A program made the translations under genes and the position numbers. From positions 1 to 8,177 of the forward strand of contig JAITHH010000032.1 in NCBI GenBank assembly GCA_031280065.1: a stretch of DNA of 8,177 nt. Direction: 5' to 3'. Source of the stretch: Treponema sp. Lineage in GTDB: Bacteria; Spirochaetota; Spirochaetia; Treponematales; Breznakiellaceae. Below the pieces are notes generated by a model, which made no database searches, had not been told where the DNA came from, and worked only from the letters and a program-made list of their open reading frames with translations. Position 1 is the first letter of the stretch; each line of letters opens with the position of its first letter. Of the stretch, positions 1 to 6,264 are shown piece by piece.

Positions 1-192
1 AAGACGGGTCTTTCCATGCACCAGTACCTGATCAGAACCCGGATCAGGAACGCCCACACCATGCTCTTAACCGGCGAGTACAAGGTGGCGGAAACCGCCG
101 AACTGTGCGGCTACACGGACATCTGTCATTTCCACAAGCAATTCAAACGGATCATAGACATACCGCCGTCCCAGTGCATCCCCAAATGCTGA
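1..192 (+). CDS. AraC-family transcriptional regulator, C-terminal part only (runs in from the left edge)
   Basis: Reading frame 1 is open from the first base to a TGA at 190-192 and gives 63 residues. These match the end of the AraC/XylS DNA-binding domain. QYLIRTRIRNAHTML is the end of the first helix-turn-helix and linker helix. KVAETAELCGYTD then HFHKQFKR is the second helix-turn-helix (usual form: IAEIAxxCGFxDxxYFxRxFKR). IPPSQC matches the closing G-x-S-P-x-x-Y-R segment, with isoleucine and proline where G and S are usual. The family binds promoter DNA as an activator or repressor and usually senses a small molecule through an N-terminal domain, which lies outside the window, so the ligand and targets cannot be named. 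The tail CIPKC is cysteine-rich for this position. No gene follows on this strand; the next 300 bases are repeats. Confidence 0.88.
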   Translation, partial: KTGLSMHQYLIRTRIRNAHTMLLTGEYKVAETAELCGYTDICHFHKQFKRIIDIPPSQCIPKC

Positions 193-231
193 TTCGGCGC
201 GCTTTGACGCGGGCAGCAACTTAAGGGGGGA

Positions 232-323
232 CCGGGGGGCGTGAACCTTTGGTTCAATGGCCCCCCGGCGGGGGCGTTGCGGGGGTGGAACCCCCGCATG
301 GGGGGCCATCGAACCTTTGGTTA
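232..323. repeat. GC-rich nested inverted repeat framed by two GAACCTTTGGTT hairpins (repeat copy A)
   Basis: A 10-base perfect inverted repeat pairs 257-266 (ATGGCCCCCC) with 300-309. Inside it an 8-base arm, 279-286 (GCGGGGGT), pairs with 290-297 around a three-base loop. The block is framed by GAACCTTTGGTTC at 243-255, itself a 5-base stem with a TTT loop, and by GAACCTTTGGTT at 311-322. A competing 9-base arm, 232-240 (CCGGGGGGC), can pair with 260-268, so two mutually exclusive folds are possible. A 21-base stretch at 262-282 recurs exactly at 7758-7778. The block lies between the AraC-type gene and the end of the sigma operon and could stop transcripts from either side, but no T-run follows a stem, so an ordinary intrinsic terminator is not supported. 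Confidence 0.75.
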
Positions 324-331
324 GCGGATGA

Positions 332-450
332 AACCGCAGATTACGCGGATTGCGAACCTTCGGTTCGACACAGATTGCGAACCTTCGGTTCGACGCTGAT
401 GCTGTTTTTCTTCATCTGCGCCATCCTTTTTATCTGCGTAATCTGCGGTT
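332..450. repeat. Imperfect 119-base palindrome, MITE- or REP-like
   Basis: The left arm at 332-350 (AACCGCAGATTACGCGGAT) is the reverse complement of 432-450 at 18 of 19 positions; the one difference would form a G-T wobble in one transcript. Inside are more copies of the same vocabulary (CAGATT, CATCTGCG) and two tandem hairpins. Elements built from CGCAGATTACGCAGAT-like words are, as I recall, scattered through intergenic regions of many bacterial genomes and usually carry no gene. Nothing here codes convincingly. The element could be a small non-autonomous mobile unit or a folding transcript end for the minus-strand sigma operon. I see no clear target-site duplication at its ends. Confidence 0.6.
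348..394. repeat. Two tandem identical 22-base hairpin copies with CGAACC-TTC-GGTTCG stems
   Basis: The 22 bases at 348-369 recur exactly at 373-394, offset by 25 bases and separated by ACA. Each copy contains CGAACC, a TTC loop, then GGTTCG, a perfect 6-base stem. The core is the same as the GAACCTTTGGTTC hairpins at 243-255 and 311-322 with one loop base changed, so this short hairpin occurs four times within 150 bases. The tandem pair sits inside the larger 332-450 palindrome. Confidence 0.8.
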
Positions 451-492
451 CCCTGGTAACTGTTCTTTTACCCTTACCCTTGCAACAGACTC

Positions 493-999
493 CTAGTGCA
501 GGAAGCGGGCGGAAAATTCCTTTAAGTGGCTGGCGATAAACAGCGCGCCGTAGCCGGTTACGACCGCCCCGATGGTGATTCCCACGGGGAGCAGGAAGGA
601 TATACCCTGGGAGGCCGCCGCTTCCTGGAAATCCATGCTGAAAAACGAGGTCGCCAGGGACACGAGAACAATGCAGCCGGTAATGACCCAGCCCCGGAGC
701 GGGAAGCCTGCGGCGGTATTGTCCATCCAGCCGGAGCTGTCCGCATCTGCCCCGGCGTCTTCAGGGGCGGGACCGGAAGTTTCCAGGGACAGCCGCTTGA
801 AAATCAGGGCGCTCAAGCCCGGGACGGGCGGGAAAAATTCGGTTTGGAAGATCGTCATGGCCGCTTCCAGGCGGGCGATGGCATCGGCGCAGCGGGGACA
901 GAAGAGCAGATGCACCGCCATTTCCAGCCGGGTAAGCAGGGGAAGCGGCTTATCCCCCAGGGCCTCATAGACCTTATCAACCACAGAGCGGCAGTTCAT
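493..999 (-). CDS. Anti-sigma factor-like membrane protein with N-terminal zinc-finger motif (168 aa)
   Basis: The N-terminal cytoplasmic part carries H30-x3-C34-x2-C37 (HLLFCPRC), the core of the ZAS/zf-HC2 anti-sigma motif, with Cys3 as a possible fourth ligand. An acidic, proline- and alanine-rich linker (about 73-95) follows. There are two likely membrane segments, about 104-120 and 133-157. In this family the zinc domain binds the partner ECF sigma factor and keeps it from RNA polymerase. The partner is clearly the gene just upstream: its TGA (998-996) overlaps this ATG (999-997) as ATGA, so the two are translationally coupled and made in a fixed ratio. A strong Shine-Dalgarno (GAAGGGGG) sits just before the start. 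There is no large periplasmic sensor domain, so signal input would come through the membrane part or another protein, perhaps the small membrane protein that opens the operon. The anti-sigma role is inferred from motif and context. Confidence 0.8.
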   Translation of the reverse strand: MNCRSVVDKVYEALGDKPLPLLTRLEMAVHLLFCPRCADAIARLEAAMTIFQTEFFPPVPGLSALIFKRLSLETSGPAPEDAGADADSSGWMDNTAAGFPLRGWVITGCIVLVSLATSFFSMDFQEAAASQGISFLLPVGITIGAVVTGYGALFIASHLKEFSARFLH

Positions 1000-1556
1000 T
1001 CGATTCCCCCTTCCGCATAATCTTCAAGTTTTTCCCGCAGCAGCTTCTTGGCCCGGAACACGTGGGACTTTATCGTATTGACGGGGAACCCGGTAATCGC
1101 CTCGATTTCCTGGTAGGTCCGGTCATAGAAAAAAAACAGGTCCACGCATATCCGGTAGCGATCCGGCAGACCCGTAACCGCCTCCAGGACCGCCTGCCGC
1201 GCCGCGGCCCTGAGCGCCTCCCGCTCCGGCGTATCTCCGTCAGCGAGGCAGGCGTCCTCGGCGAGGCTCCGGTATTCCTTCCGCCTGCTCACGCTGTTCA
1301 GCGCCGTATTGTAGGCAATCTTATACAGCCAGGTGGAAAACCGGGCCCGGCCCTCAAAGCGGGACAGACTGCGGTACGCTTTCAGAAAGACCTCCTGCGT
1401 AAAGTCCGCGGCGTCCTCGCTGTTCCGAAAAAAACTCAAGCCCATTCCATACACCGTCCGTTCATAGCGCTCCACCAAAAACCTGAACTGCCCTTGTTCC
1501 CCCGAGACGATCCCCGCCACGAGGAGCTGATCGTCCAGTCCGGCGCCGCCGCTCAT
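996..1556 (-). CDS. ECF-type RNA polymerase sigma factor (sigma-70 family, 186 aa)
   Basis: Length and architecture are typical of an extracytoplasmic-function sigma factor, with regions 2 and 4 only. Region 2 lies at about 22-92: DAADFTQEVFLKAYRSL then FEGRARFSTWLYKIAYN, the -10 recognition and core-binding helices. Region 4 lies at about 125-176: LPDRYR, then TYQEIEAITGFPVNTIKSHV followed by FRAKKLLREKL, the helix-turn-helix that reads the -35 element. The stretch between them (about 93-120) is the usual variable linker. The ATG at 1556 overlaps the stop of the upstream membrane gene (ATGA at 1556-1553), and its own stop overlaps the anti-sigma start, so the gene is the middle of a tightly coupled trio. 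The weak own ribosome site fits coupling from upstream. ECF factors often drive their own operon; I see no GGAAC-type -35 upstream, so self-regulation is unproven. Target genes are unknown. Confidence 0.93.
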   Translation of the reverse strand: MSGGAGLDDQLLVAGIVSGEQGQFRFLVERYERTVYGMGLSFFRNSEDAADFTQEVFLKAYRSLSRFEGRARFSTWLYKIAYNTALNSVSRRKEYRSLAEDACLADGDTPEREALRAAARQAVLEAVTGLPDRYRICVDLFFFYDRTYQEIEAITGFPVNTIKSHVFRAKKLLREKLEDYAEGGIE

Positions 1557-1900
1557 GGAACCTTTGCGGCGGCGCGGTTTTGTATCCTATAGTACGTCAG
1601 CAATCCGATGCCGATGGCCAGGGGAATGATTCCGCCCAGCAGACCGTAATCGAGGCCCTGTACCAGTATGAGGAAAATGGTGAGGCTTACCCCCACGCTT
1701 CCCAACAGGAGGCCGGCGAGCAGGCTGAATGACAGCAGGTCAAAGACCGGTTTGCTGTACAATCCGGCTTTGATGAGCAGTGTTTTGCGGATATGGCTCC
1801 AGAGGAGGTAAAAAAATATCACGACTGAACCCATCCCGATACCGACGATGGGGATGATGGCGATGATAACCTGCGCGGCTGATGAAGATGCCTGTTCCAT
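1553..1900 (-). CDS. Small three-helix membrane protein, DUF6249-like (115 aa)
   Basis: This short protein has three hydrophobic segments, about 11-34, 55-80 and 86-104. A short basic and polar loop (SHIRKTLLIKAGLYSKP, about 35-51) lies between the first two. The layout (an N-terminal helix, a basic turn, then two close helices ending GIIPLAIGIGLLTYYR) resembles what I remember of the DUF6249 family, whose members are often found beside ECF sigma genes. That assignment is by eye. It opens the sigma operon, and its TGA overlaps the sigma start. An AGGAG site (1911-1915, minus strand) sits 10 bases before the ATG, the clearest ribosome site of the three genes, so translation of the whole operon may depend on it. 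It could be a signal input or a modulator of the anti-sigma protein; no catalytic residues are visible. Confidence 0.75.
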   Translation of the reverse strand: MEQASSSAAQVIIAIIPIVGIGMGSVVIFFYLLWSHIRKTLLIKAGLYSKPVFDLLSFSLLAGLLLGSVGVSLTIFLILVQGLDYGLLGGIIPLAIGIGLLTYYRIQNRAAAKVP

Positions 1901-1910
1901 ATCAAAGCGG

Positions 1911-1930
1911 CTCCTAATTTATAATATTGG
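1911..1930 (-). promoter_or_regulatory. AT-rich candidate promoter and ribosome site of the sigma operon
   Basis: On the minus strand the bases before the 1900 start read CCAATATTATAAATTAGGAG. This includes an AGGAG ribosome site and a cluster of possible -10 hexamers (AATATT, TATTAT, TATAAA). It is the only AT-rich patch between the ABC operon and the sigma operon. No good TTGACA-like -35 lies 16-18 bases further up; GGGACG at 1949-1944 is the nearest at that distance. If TATTAT is the -10, the transcript would begin inside the ribosome site, so AATATT is more plausible. Confidence 0.35.
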
Positions 1931-1960
1931 GACACAGAAAAGCCGTCCCGGTTGCGCACA

Positions 1961-2019
1961 GCCAAGCCCTCCGGCGGGGGTGTGGGGGCAGCGCCCCCGC
2001 AGCTTCATTCCGGCTTGGC
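1961..2019. repeat. GC-rich hairpin repeat at the end of the ABC operon (repeat copy B), possible transcript end
   Basis: The 32 bases at 1971-2002 are the exact reverse complement of 6265-6296. Within them GGGGGC and GCCCCC form a stem with an AGC loop on the plus strand. Outside this core, 1961-1968 (GCCAAGCC) pairs perfectly with 2012-2019 (GGCTTGGC), so the whole block can fold as an outer 8-base stem around an inner 6-base stem. The right outer arm is part of the last codons of the DUF4340 gene (FAKPE, then stop), so the fold would begin inside the coding sequence and could end the ABC transcript or protect its 3' end. No T-run follows the stem directly on the minus strand, so I class it as a repeat rather than a standard terminator. 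Confidence 0.65.
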
Positions 2020-2916
2020 AAAGTACGCGGCGTCCCGGACAATCCGGTTCAGGGTCCACTCCGTCAAGACGTAGCAATAGGGCGAACCCGATACTGCCGC
2101 AGTCCGTTCCGGCCCCAGGGTAATCTCCCGGATCGAGCCGTCCCCGAATTCCACCCGTATCCTCCCCTGGCTGAAGACCGGCTCCACGGCGGTAAAGTCA
2201 TCCCCCTCGGCATCCAGAATCGAGCGGATATAGGGCTCTATCTTTACGCCGTCCAGGGATTCCTGGGCAATATCATTCACCGTCCAGCCGCTTTGATGCC
2301 GGGCTACCACCAGGGCCGCGTCAGGCCCGGTAACCGTTACCCGCTGCACCCCGTCCAGGCCCGGCGCATCCGCGAAGAGCCGGAGGTCATACCAGCCCTT
2401 GAGATCGCCGCCTGAGAGGGCGCTGAATTGGTCCTCCCCGGAACGAACCTCGTCCTGGCCGCTCTTGCGCAAATACACCTCCCGCCCGGAGGCATCCTTG
2501 CCCCCGATGAGGAGATCGAGGATAGGGACGGATTCCCCGCCGCCCCAGACGGTGATCCGGGAGGCGGCCCCTTCGGTAAGCCCCAGCCGCCCGTGGGACG
2601 CCGCGCCCCCCCGCACCGGATAGGCCGACCGGGCGGAAAGCAGGCTCAACAGCCCGTCAATCCGGGACTCCTTGGCCGGATATTCAGCCCCGCCGCTTTC
2701 GATAAACCAGCGCCCGTCCTTCCGCGCCAGGGTGAATTCCCGCTCCCCCCGGACGGCGATCCGGTCCGCCTCCGCAAGCCGCTGGGGGTCCGCCCAGCGG
2801 TAGGCCGCGCTTCGGGCGTTCAGCCGGTCCGGGCTCCATATCAGGGACCCTGCGTAGGCCAGCGCTAAAAAGGCGGCCAGAATCCCTAAGATGCACACCT
2901 GCCGTTTATACGTCAT
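2005..2916 (-). CDS. DUF4340 domain protein, membrane-anchored, last gene of the Gld-type ABC operon (303 aa)
   Basis: The N-terminus (MTYKRQ, then a hydrophobic stretch at about 7-27) is a signal anchor, so most of the protein should face the periplasm. The DUF4340 pattern is visible at about 55-190: EFTLARKDGRWFIES, then EYPAKESRIDGLLSLLSA, REVYLRKSGQDEV and DLKGWYDLRLF. A second half (about 190-300) repeats the theme with VARHQSGWTVN. DUF4340 proteins commonly follow GldG-type auxiliary genes in ABC operons; no biochemical role is established that I know of. I chose the ATG at 2916 rather than the in-frame one at 3078, because the extra 54 residues would lie inside the upstream gene and look non-coding. 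AAGGGGGG lies just upstream, and MTYKR followed by a hydrophobic helix is a normal start. The 11-base overlap with the previous gene implies coupling. The last codons lie in the arm of an inverted repeat. Confidence 0.82.
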   Translation of the reverse strand: MTYKRQVCILGILAAFLALAYAGSLIWSPDRLNARSAAYRWADPQRLAEADRIAVRGEREFTLARKDGRWFIESGGAEYPAKESRIDGLLSLLSARSAYPVRGGAASHGRLGLTEGAASRITVWGGGESVPILDLLIGGKDASGREVYLRKSGQDEVRSGEDQFSALSGGDLKGWYDLRLFADAPGLDGVQRVTVTGPDAALVVARHQSGWTVNDIAQESLDGVKIEPYIRSILDAEGDDFTAVEPVFSQGRIRVEFGDGSIREITLGPERTAAVSGSPYCYVLTEWTLNRIVRDAAYFAKPE

Positions 2917-4501
2917 CGGATGCGCCCCCCTTGTCTTGATCGCCCCGGCTGGCCGCGTCCAGGGATCGCCTGCGCCGCAGGGCCATGACCAGCCCCAGCG
3001 CAACCGCGAGCGCGGGCATGATCGCCGTGTTGAGAATCCGGGCAAAGGCCATGGCCGAGGCCCGCCGTTCCTGGTCAACGATCCGGTTCAGCGGCCCCGC
3101 CTGGCCCTGCCGGTTCCTGATCCCGATAATATCGTCATCGTTACTCAGCCAGTCCGCGGCCTGGATAAAGAAATCCATGTTCCGCTGACTGCGGGCGTAC
3201 TGCACATTGGGCGTATGGGCCAGGTCAGCATCGGCGATCACCACCAGCCGGGCCTCCTTCGCCGGTCCCGGAGGCGGCTCCTCCTCCCAGCGGGGGAACA
3301 CCCCGGTCAAAGCCGCCGCGAACACCTGCGTCCCCCGTGTTTCCGCCGCTTCCAGGGCAAACAGATAGTCCGCGTTGGGGTCCACGGCGAAATCCCGGGT
3401 CATCCGCCATGCCTCCGGCGTGGACGTAAAGAGCGCGGCCCCCTCCACCCCCCCGGGCAGGCTGAGTTCCAGGCGTCCGGGCCAGAAGAGATCAGCGCCG
3501 CCAAAGGCCGCGCTCACCGGATGATCGGGATTCCCGTTTTCCGGCAGCACATCAACCCAGTGGGGATAGCGGACAAAGCGTATCTCCTGGCCTCCCCCCG
3601 GGCCGGGAGTGGAGAACGTCAGCGTCCGGGATGCCTGATCCAGGACCAGTTCCGGCCTGATCACCGCGCCATAGGACGCAAGCATCGCCAAAAGGCCCTG
3701 ATCGTTCACGGGCCGGGCCGAAATTCCGTACTGTGTGTCCACCGCCACCCCTTTGAGCGCGAAGAGCGCCCGCCCGCCCCCCTGGATATAGCGGTCGATG
3801 GCGTCCAGGGCCGGCCCGTCAAGCTCCTCCGCGCCCCCCAGGACGAAGAGCGCCTGGAGCCCGCGGTCAATCTCCCCGCCCGGACTCTGGAGCCTGACCT
3901 TGTAGCCCGCCCCGGTCAGGGCCTCGTTCAAGTAGCGGTAGTCCTGCTCCCATTGCCGGGCCGCGTCCCCCACGATAACCCCCAATTCCCGCCGGGTTTC
4001 CCGCAAGAGGCCCCGGATCCGGGTCGTCAGATCGTACTCCAGGGTATTCAGCGAGAACACCACCGGCAGAACCTCCGCACGGTCCAGGTACTCGATGACG
4101 ATCCCCGTGTACACCGTGGCCACGCTGGCCTGATCCCGCTCCTGCGTGCGGATCTGCTGGGGCGCAATCCCCATCTCTTCCGCCGCCTGAACCATGTTGG
4201 CCTTTACCGGGTCGCGGACATTCAGCCGAATCTTCCCCCGCGAATAGGCCGCGTATTCCCGCAGCAGGTCTTCGATCTCTCCGGGCAGCGGATGAATCGA
4301 CGCCAGCTTATCCGACACATAGTAGGTGATCCGCACCTGATCGGGAATCTCCGCGTGAAGATTCCGGGACGCCGGCGCGATAGTATAGGCCCGGCCCGCG
4401 GTTACGTCCATGCGGAACCACACCCGGCGGCTCAACAGGAGCGCGAGGACAACACAAAGTACCGAAAGCGCGCAGATAACCCGCGCCTGCCGCCGCGTCA
4501 T
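2906..4501 (-). CDS. gldG-like: GldG-like ABC transporter auxiliary protein (531 aa)
   Basis: This is a long protein with one N-terminal membrane helix (about 8-24) after a basic start (MTRRQAR) and one near the C-terminus (about 488-508) followed by RRRR. The large part between should lie in the periplasm. It has the marks of the ABC_transp_aux/GldG family: DVTAGRAYTIAPASRNL just after the helix, VRITYYVSDKL, then IEDLLREYAAYSRGKIRLNVRDP starting near 75, and LEYDLTTRIRGLLRETRRELGVI near 154. GldG is needed with GldA and GldF for gliding in Flavobacterium; relatives occur widely in bacteria that do not glide. I chose the ATG at 4501 over the in-frame GTG at 4513: GGAGGT lies six bases before the ATG, and the upstream gene's stop is inside that ribosome site, leaving two bases between genes. 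The GTG start would overlap the permease gene and has no better site. Confidence 0.87.
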   Translation of the reverse strand: MTRRQARVICALSVLCVVLALLLSRRVWFRMDVTAGRAYTIAPASRNLHAEIPDQVRITYYVSDKLASIHPLPGEIEDLLREYAAYSRGKIRLNVRDPVKANMVQAAEEMGIAPQQIRTQERDQASVATVYTGIVIEYLDRAEVLPVVFSLNTLEYDLTTRIRGLLRETRRELGVIVGDAARQWEQDYRYLNEALTGAGYKVRLQSPGGEIDRGLQALFVLGGAEELDGPALDAIDRYIQGGGRALFALKGVAVDTQYGISARPVNDQGLLAMLASYGAVIRPELVLDQASRTLTFSTPGPGGGQEIRFVRYPHWVDVLPENGNPDHPVSAAFGGADLFWPGRLELSLPGGVEGAALFTSTPEAWRMTRDFAVDPNADYLFALEAAETRGTQVFAAALTGVFPRWEEEPPPGPAKEARLVVIADADLAHTPNVQYARSQRNMDFFIQAADWLSNDDDIIGIRNRQGQAGPLNRIVDQERRASAMAFARILNTAIMPALAVALGLVMALRRRRSLDAASRGDQDKGGASDDV

Positions 4502-4503
4502 GG

Positions 4504-5238
4504 CTACCTCCACTTCCGAAACAGGATTACCCTGGTATTGAGGAACAGGAACAGAAAGGCGCTGAGGATGAAGAACGCCAGGTCCCGGCTGTCGATGAGT
4601 CCCTTGGAAAAACTTTCAAAGTGAAACGACAGCGACACGAAGTTGATTGCTTCGGCCAGCGGCGGGGGCAGGTTCATGCTCTGGGTGATGAGGTCCGCCA
4701 GCATCACCGCCAGCATGACCGCCGCGCATCCCAGAAAGGCCGCGGCCTGGTTCTTGGACAGGCTCGACAGGAGCAGGCCCAGCGCCGCCGCGGACGCCCC
4801 CAGGAGCAGGGCCCCCAGGTATTCGCAGACGATGACCCCCGGATCAAAGCGCCCCAGGGGGAGCAGGCTGAGGGGCAGCGGCAGGGTGAAGACCAGCATC
4901 GCCGCTATCTGGCAGAGGCAGCAGATGAATTTCCCCAGCGCCAAATCCCATTCCGAGAAGGGCATGGTGAGCAGCAGCTCGATGCTCCCCAGCTTCCGCT
5001 CCTCCGCCCAGCTCTTCATGGTGAGCACGGGGATCACCAGGATGAACGCCAGGGGAAAGCCCGCAAAGTAGGGCCGCAGCGTGGCCGCGTCCAGCTCGAA
5101 GAAGCGCTGAAAGGAGAACAGCCACACCGATGTAAATAGAAGAAAAAACACCGTGATCCCGTAAAAGGCCGGCGCGTGAATTGCCGAATAGAGTTCTTTC
5201 CGGGCCAGCGCCAGGGCCCGTTCCAAGGGGTTTTTCAT
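4504..5238 (-). CDS. gldF-like: GldF-like ABC-2 type permease (244 aa)
   Basis: There are six likely membrane helices, at about 24-43, 57-74, 101-126, 135-160, 167-185 and 217-238. Between the second and third is the signature of the family, KSWAEERKLGSIELLLTMP (about 75-93) followed by SEWDLALGKF. SLSFHFESFSKGLIDSRD (about 202-219) before the last helix is also typical of GldF relatives. The protein would form the membrane channel of the transporter, probably as a dimer, driven by the ATPase encoded just upstream. The ATG at 5238 overlaps the ATPase stop as ATGA, with GAGGAG a short way before it, so both subunits are made together. The substrate cannot be told from sequence. Confidence 0.9.
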   Translation of the reverse strand: MKNPLERALALARKELYSAIHAPAFYGITVFFLLFTSVWLFSFQRFFELDAATLRPYFAGFPLAFILVIPVLTMKSWAEERKLGSIELLLTMPFSEWDLALGKFICCLCQIAAMLVFTLPLPLSLLPLGRFDPGVIVCEYLGALLLGASAAALGLLLSSLSKNQAAAFLGCAAVMLAVMLADLITQSMNLPPPLAEAINFVSLSFHFESFSKGLIDSRDLAFFILSAFLFLFLNTRVILFRKWR

Positions 5239-6206
5239 GTGCGCCGCTCCTCTTCGCTGGTGAGTTTGACAAAGATATCCTCAAGGCTCAGGCGTTTGCG
5301 GTTCATCCGCAGAATCTTCAGCCCCCGGCCAACGGCCCAGTCGAAGATCCGCTCCCCCGGATCGCCTTGCGCCCCGCCGGCGCTTCCCAGGACAAAGGAG
5401 GCTTTGACCGTCCCGCCCTCTTCCGCCTGAATCACCGCGCCCGGCGCGGCCCCCTCCAGCGCCCCAAGCGCCGCTTCCACCGCCGCCGCGCCATCCGGCG
5501 CGCCGCCCTTGAGCAGCAGTTCCCAGGCATCCCCGCCCTTCATCGTGCCGGCAATCTCCTCCGGCGTTCCCTGGGCCGCGATGCGGCCCTCGTTGAGGAT
5601 CAGCACCCGGGAACACACCGCCTCCACCTCCTGCAAAATATGCGTGGAGAGGATCACGGTTTTCCGCCTGCCCAGCTCCTTGATGAGTGAGCGGATTTCG
5701 ATGATCTGGTTGGGGTCAAGGCCCGTGGTGGGTTCATCGAGGATCAGCACCGGCGGATCGTGGAGAATGGCCTGAGCCAAGCCGGTCCGCTGCTTGTAGC
5801 CCTTGGACAGGGTCTCGATGCGCTTGGAACCCGCCGAGGGGAGGCCGCAGGCTTCCATGGCCCGCTCCACCGCCCCCTTCCGCTCCGCCTTGGCAATGAG
5901 CCGCGCCTCCGCGATGAACTGGAGGTACTCGCGCACCGAAAGCTCCCCGTAAAGCGGCGCGCTCTCCGGCAGGTAGCCGATCCGTTTTTTGACTTCCACC
6001 GGCGCTTCCTGCACCGAAACGCCGTCCAGATACGCCGCGCCCTCGGACGGGAAGTGGTAACCGGTCAAAATTTTCATAATCGTGGTCTTTCCCGCCCCAT
6101 TCGGGCCCAGGAAACCCAGCACCTGGTCCGCGCCCACGGAAAAAGACACATCCTTTACCGCCGCCGCCGAACCATAGCGCTTGGTCAGTCCCTTCACTTC
6201 GATCAT
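5235..6206 (-). CDS. gldA-like: GldA-like ABC transporter ATP-binding protein (323 aa)
   Basis: This is a complete nucleotide-binding subunit. Walker A is GPNGAGKT (34-41), the Q-loop position reads GYLPE (77-81, glutamate instead of glutamine, usual for this subgroup), the signature is LSKGYKQR (133-140), Walker B is VLILDEP (153-159), and the H-loop is STH (187-189). LSKGYKQR and the Q-loop glutamate are typical of GldA and related ABC-2 exporters. Beyond about 225 is a C-terminal extension ending LSLEDIFVKLTSEEE, as in ABC-2 exporters. The start is the ATG at 6206, preceded by GAAGGAG at ideal spacing. A longer in-frame version from 6287 would translate the GC-rich repeat and is unlikely. 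This is the first gene of the four-gene operon, and its leader holds three hairpins. Confidence 0.95.
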   Translation of the reverse strand: MIEVKGLTKRYGSAAAVKDVSFSVGADQVLGFLGPNGAGKTTIMKILTGYHFPSEGAAYLDGVSVQEAPVEVKKRIGYLPESAPLYGELSVREYLQFIAEARLIAKAERKGAVERAMEACGLPSAGSKRIETLSKGYKQRTGLAQAILHDPPVLILDEPTTGLDPNQIIEIRSLIKELGRRKTVILSTHILQEVEAVCSRVLILNEGRIAAQGTPEEIAGTMKGGDAWELLLKGGAPDGAAAVEAALGALEGAAPGAVIQAEEGGTVKASFVLGSAGGAQGDPGERIFDWAVGRGLKILRMNRKRLSLEDIFVKLTSEEERRT

Positions 6207-6242
6207 ACGGTCTCCTTCGTGTAAGAATGGCGGGGGAAGTCG

Positions 6243-6263
6243 CGTATCCGCAAAGCGGATACG
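6243..6263. repeat. Perfect 9-base hairpin with AAA loop in the ABC operon leader
   Basis: CGTATCCGC at 6243-6251 and GCGGATACG at 6255-6263 are exact reverse complements around AAA. The style (a short perfect stem with a three-base A or T loop, next to a GC-rich block) is the same as the GAACCTTTGGTTC hairpins around copy A. In the minus-strand transcript it would lie about 36 bases before the ATPase start and just upstream of its ribosome site, so it is well placed to affect RNA stability or initiation. Confidence 0.75.
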
Positions 6264-6264
6264 A

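Noticed and set aside
232..450. CRISPR array from regularly repeated short palindromes
   Set aside because: The repeats are too short, the tandem pair has only a three-base gap, and there are no spacers or cas genes.
249..539. A 96-codon plus-strand frame over the repeat region
   Set aside because: It simply translates hairpins and the palindrome; the hydrophobic run comes from the T-rich repeat arm.
1929..1949. Operator or terminator from GGGAC...GTCCC
   Set aside because: Only five paired bases with an 11-base gap; this is expected by chance.
2917..3078. A longer DUF4340 protein starting at 3078
   Set aside because: The extra 54 residues lie inside the GldG-like gene and look non-coding, whereas the 2916 start has a ribosome site and leads directly into a signal anchor.
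4502..4513. GTG start at 4513 for the GldG-like gene
   Set aside because: The ATG at 4501 has GGAGGT six bases upstream and avoids overlap with the permease gene.
2891..4624. A 577-codon plus-strand open frame opposite the GldG-like gene
   Set aside because: It is antisense to a well-supported gene, rich in proline, arginine and histidine, and shows no family motif. It is a product of high GC content.
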